This document shows positions 27,171 through 36,419 of a stretch of DNA of 64,000 nucleotides, piece by piece. Below the pieces are notes generated by a model. It ran no database searches and was not told where the DNA came from. It was given only the letters and a program-made list of their open reading frames with translations. The DNA is from Shewanella nanhaiensis. GTDB taxonomy: Bacteria > Pseudomonadota > Gammaproteobacteria > Enterobacterales > Shewanellaceae. The translations under genes were made by a program, and so were the position numbers. The DNA is taken from assembly GCF_019457885.1 (NCBI RefSeq), contig NZ_JAHZST010000004.1:248001-312000 (forward strand). The letters are read 5' to 3'. The first letter of the stretch is position 1, and every line of letters starts with the position of its first letter.

Positions 27171-27358
27171 TTAGTTAACTATTTCTGAAGATTAAGAAAC
27201 TTACATCTTCTGTTAATTCTTAATTCATTTAGTCTGACTTAAAGTAAAGTGATCCATCCTCCTTTATTTTACATTATTCAACTTAGCTCACTGAGTTGAG
27301 CACTGATTGATTTAATCTTAAGCTTATTCACTGTCTGTTTTTTTCTATGGAGTTCTCT

Positions 27359-28084
27359 ATGGAACTACTACTCGATCCCAATGCTTGGCTAGCACTACTG
27401 ACATTAACTGTGTTGGAGATTGTCCTTGGTATTGACAACATTATCTTTATCTCCATTTTGGTGGGACGACTGCCAGAGCATCAACGAGAGCGTGCCCGAG
27501 TTTTAGGCTTAGGTCTGGCGATGCTGACCCGTATTCTCCTGCTTATCTCTATCGCCTGGGTGATGAAACTAACTGAGCCCTTTATTACTGTGATGGAACA
27601 TGGTGTATCTGGGCGTGATCTGATCCTACTCTTTGGTGGACTCTTCCTTATCTATAAGAGTACCTCCGAGATACATGGCTGTTTAGAGGGAGAGAGTGAA
27701 ACGGCTCCTAAGGCAAGGGGCAGTGGCTTTTTCTTTGTCTTAATACAGATTGCGATCCTCGATATTGTCTTTTCATTGGATTCAGTGATCACCGCTGTCG
27801 GTATGGCCGATGATGTTGAGGTGATGATACTTGCGATTGTGATCGCTGTTGGTGTGATGATGTTTGCGGCCAAGTCTGTAGGTGACTTTGTTGAGCGGCA
27901 TCCAACGGTGAAGATGTTAGCGCTGACTTTCCTCACCTTAATTGGCTTTACATTGTTGGCTGAAGGGTTTGGCGTGCATATACCTAAGGGCTATATCTAC
28001 TTTGCTATGGGCTTCTCTATCGCTGTGGAGATGTTGAACCTTAGGGTCAAATCTAAGCGAAAGGAGGAGACTCCTGCCGATTAG
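27359..28084 (+). CDS. TerC-family membrane protein (YgdQ-like)
   Basis: A 241-residue protein with about seven membrane helices. TerC hallmarks are 'LTVLEIVLGIDNIIFISIL' and 'IAILDIVFSLDSVITAVGM', which carry the paired intramembrane Asp residues. It resembles E. coli YgdQ more than the tellurite or manganese exporters TerC/Alx. TerC proteins are linked to metal export at the Sec translocon, but YgdQ has no settled function. GGAG lies 6 bases before the chosen ATG; an ATG four codons upstream is also in frame but would contain that site. Confidence 0.9.
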   Translation: MELLLDPNAWLALLTLTVLEIVLGIDNIIFISILVGRLPEHQRERARVLGLGLAMLTRILLLISIAWVMKLTEPFITVMEHGVSGRDLILLFGGLFLIYKSTSEIHGCLEGESETAPKARGSGFFFVLIQIAILDIVFSLDSVITAVGMADDVEVMILAIVIAVGVMMFAAKSVGDFVERHPTVKMLALTFLTLIGFTLLAEGFGVHIPKGYIYFAMGFSIAVEMLNLRVKSKRKEETPAD

Positions 28085-28235
28085 CCGACAGGGTGTCCTT
28101 TATAACTATCAACCAATCAAGCAATCAAGCAATCAGTATAGGAAGTTGAGATACTCAGGTTTTTTTTGGCAAACGAATTCAAGGCGAATAGCTGATAGAA
28201 GGGTATTTCCTTGTGAATTTATACTGACTGGTATT

Positions 28236-28262
28236 AGCCTGCTCCCGTGGCAGGCTTTATTT
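28236..28262 (+). terminator. Weak terminator after the TerC-family gene
   Basis: AGCCTGC pairs with GCAGGCT around a 7-base loop and is followed by TTATTT. It separates the terC-like gene from the glnK regulatory region. Confidence 0.55.
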
Positions 28263-28315
28263 CCCCCCAAAAAAATTACCCGCTTGCACCTCTATGCATC
28301 AAAGGTGCGAAGCTA

Positions 28316-28376
28316 TGCACCTATTGTGTGCGTTGATAATTTTTTATGCACCATGGTGATGCACCTTGCTGGTTCA
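28316..28376 (+). promoter_or_regulatory. Cluster of NtrC-type binding sites upstream of glnK
   Basis: Three overlapping or adjacent matches to TGCACC-N5-GGTGCA are visible: TGCACCTATTGTGTGCG (28316-28332), TGCACCATGGTGATGCA (28347-28363) and TGCACCTTGCTGGTTCA (28360-28376). The left half is exact in all three. They lie about 85-130 bases upstream of the start expected from the sigma-54 promoter, the usual enhancer distance. Confidence 0.75.
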
Positions 28377-28426
28377 CTTTAGCTAACAATATTTTTAATT
28401 TATTGAAAATAAACACTTTAACTCAA

Positions 28427-28442
28427 TGGCCTGATTCCTGCT
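28427..28442 (+). promoter_or_regulatory. Sigma-54 (RpoN) promoter of glnK-amtB
   Basis: TGGCCTGATTCCTGCT has GG and GC at the -24 and -12 positions with the required 10-base separation. Together with the NtrC-type sites it marks glnK-amtB as a nitrogen-starvation operon. Confidence 0.78.
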
Positions 28443-28486
28443 TTAACGTTAACTAATATTTGTAGTTAATAAAACGGGAGAGGGCG

Positions 28487-28825
28487 TTGAAACTGATCAC
28501 CGCAATTATAAAGCCTTTTAAATTAGATGATGTCCGTGAAGCCTTGTCTTCATTGGGAGTACAGGGCTTAACTGTCACAGAAGTCAAAGGGTTCGGACGC
28601 CAGAAAGGTCACGCTGAGCTCTATCGTGGTGCTGAGTATTCTGTGGATTTCCTACCAAAAATTAAACTAGAGATCGCCATATCCAGCGGTCATGAAGATG
28701 AGGTGATTGAAGCGATTATCAGCGCCGCTAATACGGGCAAAATAGGTGATGGCAAAATTTTTGTGTCCCCACTAGAGCAGGTGGTTCGTATTAGAACATC
28801 AGAAGAAGGCGATGAGGCTATTTAG
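28487..28825 (+). CDS. glnK: Nitrogen regulatory protein P-II (GlnK)
   Basis: The 112-residue P-II signal protein that binds ATP/ADP and 2-oxoglutarate and blocks AmtB when nitrogen is plentiful. The uridylylation site Tyr51 (YRGAEY) and the C-terminal 'TGKIGDGKIFVSPLEQVVRIRT' motif are intact. The start is TTG preceded by GGGAGAGGG. The amtB ATG follows the stop with no gap, as in most glnK-amtB operons. GlnB paralogues are very similar; the amtB linkage and sigma-54 promoter give the GlnK assignment. Confidence 0.95.
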   Translation: MKLITAIIKPFKLDDVREALSSLGVQGLTVTEVKGFGRQKGHAELYRGAEYSVDFLPKIKLEIAISSGHEDEVIEAIISAANTGKIGDGKIFVSPLEQVVRIRTSEEGDEAI

Positions 28826-30124
28826 ATGAAGTGGATAATATTGAGTTTCCTGATTGGCTTTAGTTGTTTCTCTCTTCCTGCTTTGGCTGAAGAGAGTGCA
28901 TTTAATGGCGCTAACACTGCGTGGGTATTAAGCTCATCGGCACTGGTTCTATTGATGACCTTGCCAGGACTTGCTCTGTTCTATGGCGGGTTAGTACGCA
29001 GCAAAAATGTGCTTTCTGTACTGATGCAGTGTTTCTCTATTGCGGGGCTAGCTTCGGTACTCTGGTTTGTGATCGGGTACTCGCTTGCATTTGATAGTGG
29101 TAATGGTTTTATTGGTGGACTGGACAAGGTGATGTTGGCGGGAATGGGCCGAGATGATCTCTCTGGCGATATTCCTGAGCCTCTGTTTATGTTGTTCCAG
29201 ATGACTTTTGCCATTATTACGCCCGCCTTGATTATCGGTGGCTTTGCCGAGCGAATGAAGTTTTCGGCTGTGATGCTGTTTTCTGGTGCTTGGTTGCTTC
29301 TGGTTTACGCTCCGATTACCCACTGGGTGTGGGGTGGTGGCTGGTTAGCAGAGTTAGGCTTATATGATTTTGCTGGGGGAACGGTTGTTCATATCACAGC
29401 GGGTGTTGCCGCTCTGGTGGCTGCAAAAGTGCTTGGGCCCCGTAAAGGTTTTCTTAACTCAGCGATTATGCCTCACAACTTGACGATGACAGTTACCGGT
29501 GCGGGCATGTTATGGGTCGGCTGGTTTGGCTTTAATGGCGGCAGTGCACTCGGTGCGAATGGTAGTGCGGCTATGGCTATTTTGGTTACACACCTTGCAG
29601 CGTCGATGGGCGCCATGACTTGGGCGGCCATTGAGTGGATAAAGTTTGGTAAGCCCAGCGCGTTAGGGGTCGTAACCGGTATGGTGGCGGGATTAGGCAC
29701 TATCACACCTGCTTCGGGTTATGTTGGGCCAGGTGGCGCACTGATCATTGGCCTTTTAGGCGGCATGGTATGTTTCTACGCGACGGTTTATATCAAACAA
29801 AAGTTAAGGATCGATGATTCATTGGATGTTTTTCCAGTGCACGGTGTTGGCGGTATTTTAGGTACCTTGCTAGCAGGCATTTTTAGCTCAACTCAATTAG
29901 GTGTATTTAGTGGTTATGGGTTTGCTGAAGGTAATGAGACCATGTTAGATCAACTTGGCGTTCAGCTTATCGGTGTTGTCGCGACCTTTGCTTATACAGC
30001 GGTTGTCTCTTGGGTACTCTTTATGATTATCGGTAAGTTAGTTAATGGCTTAAGGGTTAGTAGCGAGCAAGAGATCACAGGTTTAGATCAGTCTGAACAT
30101 GAAGAGAGTGGTTATATTTTGTAA
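28826..30124 (+). CDS. amtB: Ammonium transporter AmtB
   Basis: A 432-residue ammonium channel with signal peptide (cleaved after ALA near residue 21) and 11 membrane helices. The pore His pair is visible as His189 (GGTVVHITAG) and His339 (FPVHGVGG). 'GLALFYGGLVRSKN' carries part of the selectivity and Phe-gate region. The cytoplasmic tail is longer and more acidic than in E. coli. Directly coupled to glnK, whose product closes the channel. Confidence 0.96.
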   Translation: MKWIILSFLIGFSCFSLPALAEESAFNGANTAWVLSSSALVLLMTLPGLALFYGGLVRSKNVLSVLMQCFSIAGLASVLWFVIGYSLAFDSGNGFIGGLDKVMLAGMGRDDLSGDIPEPLFMLFQMTFAIITPALIIGGFAERMKFSAVMLFSGAWLLLVYAPITHWVWGGGWLAELGLYDFAGGTVVHITAGVAALVAAKVLGPRKGFLNSAIMPHNLTMTVTGAGMLWVGWFGFNGGSALGANGSAAMAILVTHLAASMGAMTWAAIEWIKFGKPSALGVVTGMVAGLGTITPASGYVGPGGALIIGLLGGMVCFYATVYIKQKLRIDDSLDVFPVHGVGGILGTLLAGIFSSTQLGVFSGYGFAEGNETMLDQLGVQLIGVVATFAYTAVVSWVLFMIIGKLVNGLRVSSEQEITGLDQSEHEESGYIL

Positions 30125-30143
30125 AATCTAGCTATTCACTTTG

Positions 30144-30176
30144 GTGCTGCTCAGGATTAATTTTTCAGAGCAGCAC
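30144..30176. other. Hairpin between amtB and the P-loop ATPase gene
   Basis: GTGCTGCTC pairs with GAGCAGCAC around a 15-base loop. It lies between convergent genes and may end transcription from either, though T-runs are short. Confidence 0.5.
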
Positions 30177-30198
30177 TAAAAATACCTGAGTAGAGTAT

Positions 30199-31725
30199 TT
30201 AGGTCGCACCCTCTTTATCTTGATGTTTATTTCCTATTATTTTGACATCTTCAGAAATTTTGTACACTTGGCTATCTTCTAAATCAAATGCTCTTTGAAA
30301 TGTAGGGTGTATCTCCCAATGTATATTTTTGTCTTGTTGCCAGGAGCTGAGTAGATCGGGTCGATCATTATAGTAGTAGAAGCGATGATAACCCCCCGCT
30401 CCGTCGACTCGCACTTTCCCTCTTACAAATTCAGTGATGTATAAGTTTTTTGCAATATCTAATGCAACTCTATGATACTCATGCTCTTCAGCTTGCACTA
30501 TTCCTGTTTTAATAATCTGATTGACAATGACAGATCTAAATTTCTTTGAGGTTCCAAAGCCTGACACATCCAGTGCTATTAAGGCATTCATCGCGGCATG
30601 GATATAGTGGATTGTTTTAGAAAACTCCCCAGATATAAACTGTATTCTTCTATTTCCAAATGGAAGAAAAGCCCTTTTATAGTGATACAGATTACTTCTT
30701 TTGCTTTCAGTTGTTATTTTTCTTACCTCTTTACAGTATTCAATAAGCCACCTAGGACGGTAAAAACACAGTGTACCGAAAGCTCGATAATTAGAGGTTG
30801 AACCAACTGAAAATCCCATGTCAAAATCTTCAAAGTAGGTTGAAATGAGCTTTGAGGTTTCTATGGATTTATCACTTAAGGCATTAGGCTCTGAAAGTGT
30901 TAGTTCAAGTTGGTCTTCGTTAGAGTTATTTCTTTGATAGAAATCTAACCTTCTTGCCAGCACCTCCTTTATCTGCTCTTTACTCCAAGATAGGTTAAGT
31001 TCATATTCGTTTAATTTTTGAATTGTGCCATTGGTCGTTCTTAATAATGTCAGAATATGGGGGCGAATCGTGACTCGAACCCATATGTTGGGAATTCGTA
31101 CTCCTAAATAGGCGACAACTTGAAGTAGGCCGATGAGTAGATTGATCTCATCTCCATTATCATAAATATCATCCATCTCATCTAACATGATCCAATATTT
31201 TATTGAGGATGCGGATATTATTCTTGAGAGCTGTTTAATCGTGATATTTGAGTCAAATTGGCAGCGTTCGATAGGGCTTGATTTAAATTTAAGCCTAGAT
31301 AGGACTGATGTTAGTAGGTTCTTGCTCTTAACTCCGTAGTTTTCTGATAGCTCTACGGCACAGATATCATCATCAATAAAAGCCCAGCCTTTACTTGTAC
31401 CTATTTCCGCAACAACCTTAGAAAGAATGGTATTTTTCCAATAGTTAATAGATTCATTAACAGATATTTTCCCAACGGGAAAAACCATATCTCTGTAATC
31501 AAGTGAAATTATTTTGGTATTGGAAGTACCTTTTAGGCGCTCGGATAATGAGATCAGTAATCCGCTTTTTCCAGAACCTCGAGCGGCATTAAGAATTATG
31601 GCTTTATTATCTTCATCAGATAAAGGGAGTAGGTAATCATTTCTGGGCATGGCGTAGGAGAGAAAGTCAGGATCTTCCTGAGCCATTTCACTTCCAAATA
31701 TCTTCCTTAGTGTAACCCTGCTCAT
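30199..31725 (-). CDS. Solitary P-loop ATPase (Sll1717-family-like)
   Basis: A 508-residue soluble protein. Walker A is ARGSGKSG (residues 48-55). Walker B is 'YWIMLDEMDD' with Asp182 and Glu183. An Arg-rich 'WVRVTIRPHILTLLR' resembles the sensor/arginine-finger region of STAND or KAP-like NTPases. The C-terminal 200 residues look helical and carry no domain I recognise. The pattern recalls the P-loop ATPase family named after cyanobacterial Sll1717 (from memory). Such solitary ATPases sit in variable islands, and some related groups act in phage defence, but that role is inference here. It is flanked by AT-rich DNA. Confidence 0.7.
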   Translation of the reverse strand: MSRVTLRKIFGSEMAQEDPDFLSYAMPRNDYLLPLSDEDNKAIILNAARGSGKSGLLISLSERLKGTSNTKIISLDYRDMVFPVGKISVNESINYWKNTILSKVVAEIGTSKGWAFIDDDICAVELSENYGVKSKNLLTSVLSRLKFKSSPIERCQFDSNITIKQLSRIISASSIKYWIMLDEMDDIYDNGDEINLLIGLLQVVAYLGVRIPNIWVRVTIRPHILTLLRTTNGTIQKLNEYELNLSWSKEQIKEVLARRLDFYQRNNSNEDQLELTLSEPNALSDKSIETSKLISTYFEDFDMGFSVGSTSNYRAFGTLCFYRPRWLIEYCKEVRKITTESKRSNLYHYKRAFLPFGNRRIQFISGEFSKTIHYIHAAMNALIALDVSGFGTSKKFRSVIVNQIIKTGIVQAEEHEYHRVALDIAKNLYITEFVRGKVRVDGAGGYHRFYYYNDRPDLLSSWQQDKNIHWEIHPTFQRAFDLEDSQVYKISEDVKIIGNKHQDKEGAT

Positions 31726-32222
31726 TATTAATTCCTTTACTGTGATATTGTCGGTGTAATGCTCTAGCTTCTCTATATGATGATTTTGTTATCTTACGAC
31801 TTTAGGGATGGCTGATAACTCCCGCTAAACTAATGACTAAATATGCTCCGATATAATATAAAAAAGTTATAGGGGGGGTGGTTGCTATAAATATCTAAAA
31901 TATAGACTCTATAATAAGTAATCAAGCTGTAAAATAATCGATCTCCCTTCTCCCTCATCAGAGTCATGGTGTTTTTAAGTTAGGCGAAAGATAAGGCTAA
32001 GTGTTGGCAGGGTAAGGCACTTTTGTTCGTTTTTTACTAAAACTAATTATTATAGTAATGTTAATTACTGTCTCTTTCGGGCGTGTTTACTAATGTAAAA
32101 GTCCAGATAAAAGAGTTTCAGTTCTGATTGAACATGGAAAAGTATCCAACATACCTCCCATAGAGTGGCAGGGCAGCATTAATTAGAAAAGTTAATCTCC
32201 CACTTAATCGACAGGAAAGAAG
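31726..32222. other. 500-base AT-rich intergenic region, no gene recognised
   Basis: Between the divergent ATPase and AhpD-like genes. No open frame, tRNA or strong hairpin is seen, apart from the ribosome binding site AGGAAAG at 32213-32219. The low GC content fits the accessory character of the neighbourhood. Confidence 0.4.
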
Positions 32223-32687
32223 ATGACTGATGTAACTTTTAACAATACCCGTTTCGATCCAGATTTAACTCCTTTTCATGAGAATGCTAAACAGATGGCA
32301 AAAGCCTTTGGTTATACTGCTGCTTTAGATTTTGATAAAAACCTAGCTCAGCTTGTGCGCTTGCGAGTGGCGCAAGTTAATCAGTGCTCCTATTGCCTGA
32401 TTTTACATAGCAAAACGGCGCGAGAGGTAGGGATTGAGCCCGCTAAAATAGACAATCTGGCCAGTTACTGGGAGTCTGAACTTTATAACGAGCAGGAGAA
32501 AGTGGCCTTGAGTTATTGTGATAGGCTCACTCAGGGGACAGATCCTCACTTTCATGAGATACATGAGCAGGCTAAACGCTTTTTTTCGGAAAAAGAGATA
32601 GCTGAGTTGGCGGCAATTGTTATCAACATGAACTTATGGACGCGTTTAAAGCTGGCCCAAGGCGCAACTCCTAGCTACGCAGAGTAA
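32223..32687 (+). CDS. Carboxymuconolactone decarboxylase/AhpD-like protein
   Basis: A 154-residue all-helical protein of the CMD family. The redox motif Cys55-Ser-Tyr-Cys58 followed by His62 (NQCSYCLILHS) is the AhpD-type active site, which points to a thiol-disulfide or peroxidase-recycling role rather than decarboxylation. The later helix 'ELAAIVINMNLWTRLK' is the family's second conserved segment. No alkylhydroperoxidase partner is nearby. It stands alone, with AGGAAAG before the ATG. Confidence 0.85.
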   Translation: MTDVTFNNTRFDPDLTPFHENAKQMAKAFGYTAALDFDKNLAQLVRLRVAQVNQCSYCLILHSKTAREVGIEPAKIDNLASYWESELYNEQEKVALSYCDRLTQGTDPHFHEIHEQAKRFFSEKEIAELAAIVINMNLWTRLKLAQGATPSYAE

Positions 32688-32728
32688 ACCCGTTTAGCAG
32701 TGTTGAGTCATTAATTGCTTATCAAAGC

Positions 32729-34270
32729 TTAATTAAACTGGTTAATCCCTTGATGCCGAGCTTTGTTATTGACCCTACGAACTTCGGCTAACATGGCATC
32801 TAGCTGGGTACGGTCAAACATTCTGCCCTCTCTGAATACGGCGTTAATGCTGCGGGTGTTGTTGATATCAAGTAGCGGGTTACTATCGAGCAAAATAAGA
32901 TCTGCCTGGTAACCAAGTTTTATCTTTCCTGTGTTACTCCTCATCCACTCTCCGGGAGCCGCGGTCGCCGAATAGAGACTCTGAGCGTTGCTAAGTCCCA
33001 CTTGAGTTAATGAGTTTAGTTCATCATGGAGTGAGAACCCCGGAACCACGGCGGCGGTATTGGCGTCGGTGCCCGCCATAAAGAGTACGTCATTGTTATT
33101 AAGTGCTTGAGTCATAATGTGGATTGCGCTTACGTAGGTCTGCCAAAATCGCTTTGAACGCTCAATGGCTTGAGGATCGCCGAGAGTCTCTTGGCTTAGC
33201 TGGTAGCTGTTATGTCCCGGTAGCCAACCTTTGGCTAGCACTGTCCCTTCCACAATTCCTGGGTTGGCATAGGGAAGGGCTATCTCTTTTAATAAAGGTG
33301 TGAGTGCAAATTTTTGTCTCGTCAGGCTCTCCATAAGCCAGATTGATGAGGTAACCGTTATCTGCTTCTCCTTTAGTTTTCTCGCCACTCTATTGCTACG
33401 CATCTCAACGTAACTTAAGTATTGCTCTGCACGATCATGGTGATAGCCGCCAAAGTCTTCACTGAGTGCTTTGGTTATCTCCTCTACATGGGCAAGCTCT
33501 GTTTGCCCCGAATGCCATAAGCCGTTAAGTCCGATGGAGTAGGGGAGGTGGCCAACTGTTGGCAGTCCAGCTGCTTTGCCCGAATCGAGCAGCTGATGGT
33601 AGATCTCCTCATTGATAAAGCTGCTTATCTTTATGGCGTCAAAGCCGTCGTCTACCAAGGATTTAACGAGCTTGTTTACCTGCTCATGGGTTGAGACATT
33701 GATGCGGGTTCGTGTCCAGCTATTAAAGAGTGCTTCGATGCCGCTTAGGCTGTTGACCTTCTCTGAGGCGATAAAGATATCGGGACCGATAAAATCCTCT
33801 CTGATCTGTTTTCGCCACGCTATGTATTCAGGGACACCGCCCATATCACGAATATAGGTGATGCCATTTGCTAGGTAGAGTAATAGATCGTTAGGGCTCC
33901 TCTCTAGGTGGACATGGGAATCGACGAGTCCCGGAATAAGGTATTTGTTACTACCATCGACTATTAAGGGGTTATTTAAGAGGCTATCTACGCGCTCCTG
34001 AGGTGGATTAATATGGGTTATTTTTCCATTCTCAAGCAGGATTGATTGGTCTGGGAGCATAGTTAAACCATCAGTAGAAAGCAGGTTCACATTTTCGATT
34101 AATATGGGGCCGTTTGTGGGAGAGAACTGCCCACGCTCTATGACTTGCGTATGGCCTCCCGCTCTTTGCGTCATCTGATACTCGACCCAAGTGTAAGTTA
34201 TTAAGCTGACACACAATACAAAAAGGAGAGCTCCAGCTACCCACCTTGTCAGTCGTGATATATTCATCAT
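32729..34270 (-). CDS. Membrane-anchored metal-dependent amidohydrolase
   Basis: A 513-residue hydrolase of the imidazolonepropionase-type amidohydrolase superfamily. An N-terminal membrane helix (about residues 9-28) anchors it facing the periplasm. Metal-site residues are in order: HxH in 'GLVDSHVHLE', Lys in 'DAIKISSF', His in 'VGHLPYS', His in 'ELAHVEE' and Asp in 'MAGTDANT'. The C-terminal 'GYQADLILLDSNPL' closes the small beta domain. Substrates in this group include cyclic amides, dipeptides and aryl compounds; none can be fixed here. AAGGGATGAG precedes the start. The DUF2306 gene lies just upstream on the same strand. Confidence 0.85.
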   Translation of the reverse strand: MMNISRLTRWVAGALLFVLCVSLITYTWVEYQMTQRAGGHTQVIERGQFSPTNGPILIENVNLLSTDGLTMLPDQSILLENGKITHINPPQERVDSLLNNPLIVDGSNKYLIPGLVDSHVHLERSPNDLLLYLANGITYIRDMGGVPEYIAWRKQIREDFIGPDIFIASEKVNSLSGIEALFNSWTRTRINVSTHEQVNKLVKSLVDDGFDAIKISSFINEEIYHQLLDSGKAAGLPTVGHLPYSIGLNGLWHSGQTELAHVEEITKALSEDFGGYHHDRAEQYLSYVEMRSNRVARKLKEKQITVTSSIWLMESLTRQKFALTPLLKEIALPYANPGIVEGTVLAKGWLPGHNSYQLSQETLGDPQAIERSKRFWQTYVSAIHIMTQALNNNDVLFMAGTDANTAAVVPGFSLHDELNSLTQVGLSNAQSLYSATAAPGEWMRSNTGKIKLGYQADLILLDSNPLLDINNTRSINAVFREGRMFDRTQLDAMLAEVRRVNNKARHQGINQFN

Positions 34271-34321
34271 CTCATCCCTTATCTTATTTACAACCGCTTC
34301 CCTTGGTGCTTGAGCTTATGC

Positions 34322-34966
34322 TCAGCTTATTTTTGCTTGATACGCTTTGCTAAATATCATCTTAATTAGCCAATAGAACATAAAAATGAACAGTAAAAGT
34401 ACTGGCATCCATAACAGAGAAGATCCATGTAACACCTCTGGAATAGCAGCTTTTTGAGCTAGAAATGACATAGTGGCCATGATCATGGCGATACACATAC
34501 GCCATAGATGACGTGCGACTCTGTGTTTTCCATAGACCCCACCCTTGAGCAGCATGATAAGATCTAAGGTTGCGGCAAACGCGGCGACAGAACCGAAAAT
34601 ATAGAAGAAGGCGGAGGGGATGTTAGTTCCCGGTGAGACCCCAAGTGAGCCTAAGATAAATAGAGTGGCGGCTAGGGCTGTGATCGTCGCGAAGGCGAGT
34701 TTATCGAACAGGCCTAGGCTACCTTCAGGTCTCCTGATCGCCATCCAAGAGGTGGAGGCCATATAGCCAGTCAAAATCCCCATTACAGGTAACTCCATCT
34801 TCACCGCATCAAGATAGATAGCAGTTGCGGCGACGGTCATCATGGCGAAGAAAAAACCATTACCAGCAGTTCTGTGCACTTTAGCGCCTTTACGGCTGAT
34901 TAAGGCAGTTATTCCGCAGAGAAGCGCAATGGCTCCTGCAGTAATATGAAATATCAACATAAGCAT
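34322..34966 (-). CDS. DUF2306-type membrane protein
   Basis: A 214-residue integral membrane protein with about seven hydrophobic helices. The N-terminal 'LIFHITAGAIALLCGITALISRKGAKVHRTAGNGFFF' with conserved His residues is typical of DUF2306, whose function is unknown. It precedes the amidohydrolase gene by about 50 bases on the same strand, so the two are probably one operon. Confidence 0.75.
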   Translation of the reverse strand: MLMLIFHITAGAIALLCGITALISRKGAKVHRTAGNGFFFAMMTVAATAIYLDAVKMELPVMGILTGYMASTSWMAIRRPEGSLGLFDKLAFATITALAATLFILGSLGVSPGTNIPSAFFYIFGSVAAFAATLDLIMLLKGGVYGKHRVARHLWRMCIAMIMATMSFLAQKAAIPEVLHGSSLLWMPVLLLFIFMFYWLIKMIFSKAYQAKIS

Positions 34967-35305
34967 CCCTTCTAGCTTTTTATTCTGAATTTTTATTATT
35001 AGCTGGGGTAATAAGCAAGAAGTAAGCCAGAGAATAAGCCTTTGATTAACAAGAAAGGTTTTGATTTACCGTAGTAGACATTGGGAGGTTTAGATTAAAA
35101 AGTGGGGAAAATGACCAAAACTAACCATTTACTTTAAACGTTAGAGGTTTAAACGTTAATATGAATATTTTCAAGTTTATAATCATTAAGGATAAAGCTT
35201 TGTTATCAAAAAATGGTAGCCTAGCATTTGAATAGGTTGTATTTAACAAGTGGCTGTAATCATTTCCGAGCATTGGATGGTGTTACGTTTTAAAGGAGTA
35301 TCCAA
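34967..35305. other. 340-base intergenic region, no gene recognised
   Basis: AT-rich spacer between divergent genes. A ribosome binding site AAAGGAG at 35292-35298 serves the lipoprotein gene. The direct repeats AAACGTTAGAGGTTTAAACG near 35136-35156 are short and may be part of an operator. Nothing else is supported. Confidence 0.35.
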
Positions 35306-35791
35306 ATGGTGCGAATATTGACTTGCATATTGATGTTGTTTTTATCTGGTTGTGCCACCCCCAGAATTATAGGCAATGATTCAAGTGCAACAGTAACTGT
35401 TAATACAACGACTTTGGGAGAAAAGTCTATTCACCCAGATGAAGCTATCTATGTTTCTGCTTTTACTTCTGATCAAACCTCTGGATTTGATCGTGCTAAA
35501 AACATAAGTATCTTAAAACCAGATAAGACACATGATACTTTCTTTTTGGATGGTAATACTTCTTATAGGTTAGATATCGCATTTAATAGTTTTGGGTTTC
35601 TTAACCAAGTATTTTGTTTAGCTTCACTACAGGTGACACCTGAACCAAAAGCGTCATACCATATTCAATTTAATGTAAATGAAAATCTTAATTCTTGTTC
35701 ATTGATATTTAAAGACAAAAATCAGGTCTTAGTAAATGAAACCTTTTCTAAGAAAGTGACTTATTTTGTACCAATAATAATCCCTTTGTAG
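35306..35791 (+). CDS. Predicted lipoprotein, unknown function
   Basis: A 161-residue protein with signal peptide and lipobox FLSGC (Cys16). The mature part is rich in beta-prone residues, with no domain I recognise. AAAGGAG precedes the ATG. The codon use is AT-rich like the following genes. It stands alone before the first VOC gene. Confidence 0.75.
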   Translation: MVRILTCILMLFLSGCATPRIIGNDSSATVTVNTTTLGEKSIHPDEAIYVSAFTSDQTSGFDRAKNISILKPDKTHDTFFLDGNTSYRLDIAFNSFGFLNQVFCLASLQVTPEPKASYHIQFNVNENLNSCSLIFKDKNQVLVNETFSKKVTYFVPIIIPL

Positions 35792-35876
35792 TATTAAAAA
35801 TAACGAATAGGTAAACAAGGGCATGTCACTTAAGGTAGAGTTATACCGCTAAGTAAAACCTCCGATAAGGTGTGCT

Positions 35877-36293
35877 ATGAAACAGAATATTGTCCATATC
35901 GCTCTGGTTGTAAAAGACTATGATGAAGCGATTGATTTTTATGTGAATAAACTTAAATTTGAACTTATCGAAGACACCTATCAACCAGAGCAAGATAAAC
36001 GTTGGGTTGTTGTCGCTCCACCAAACTCCCATGGCGTGACCTTGTTACTAGCTAAAGCTTCAAAGCCAGAACAATTCGACTTTGTTGGTAACCAAGCTGG
36101 TGGACGTGTATTTCTCTTCCTCAATACCGATGATTTCTGGCGTGACTTTGAGCGCATGAAATCTATAGGTATTAACTTCATCCGAGAGCCAAAAGAGCAA
36201 GACTATGGAACAGTTGCGGTGTTTGAAGATCTATACGGAAACTTATGGGATCTTTTGCAACTAAACCCAGAGCACCCAATGGCGAAAAGATAG
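35877..36293 (+). CDS. VOC-family (glyoxalase-fold) protein 1
   Basis: A 138-residue vicinal-oxygen-chelate protein with paired beta-alpha-beta-beta-beta modules. 'HIALVVKDYDEAIDFYVNKLKFEL' is the first module with metal-ligand His7, and 'VAVFEDLYGNLWDLLQ' is the second, where the usual metal-ligand Glu is Asp. The family includes glyoxalase I, fosfomycin and bleomycin resistance proteins and dioxygenases; the substrate cannot be set. It belongs with the downstream AraC and second VOC genes as an apparent module. Confidence 0.85.
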   Translation: MKQNIVHIALVVKDYDEAIDFYVNKLKFELIEDTYQPEQDKRWVVVAPPNSHGVTLLLAKASKPEQFDFVGNQAGGRVFLFLNTDDFWRDFERMKSIGINFIREPKEQDYGTVAVFEDLYGNLWDLLQLNPEHPMAKR

Positions 36294-36419
36294 ATTAACT
36301 AATAGGGTAGATTAAATGCAGTCGCATCCTTATCTTTTTGTGGGTCTCGCCAGACTCTGAAGCAATTTATATGAGAGGCTCCTTCAAGGCTGCATATGAC
36401 TTAGGAAAATAAATAATTC

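Noticed and set aside
27033..27358. Manganese (yybP-ykoY) riboswitch upstream of the TerC-family gene
   Set aside because: TerC/Alx genes often have it, but the conserved loop sequences are not visible here and the protein is YgdQ-like, a group without this riboswitch as far as I know.
28146..28382. 78-codon open frame between the TerC-family gene and glnK
   Set aside because: It overlaps the NtrC sites and a terminator-like hairpin, has no ribosome binding site and looks like no protein.
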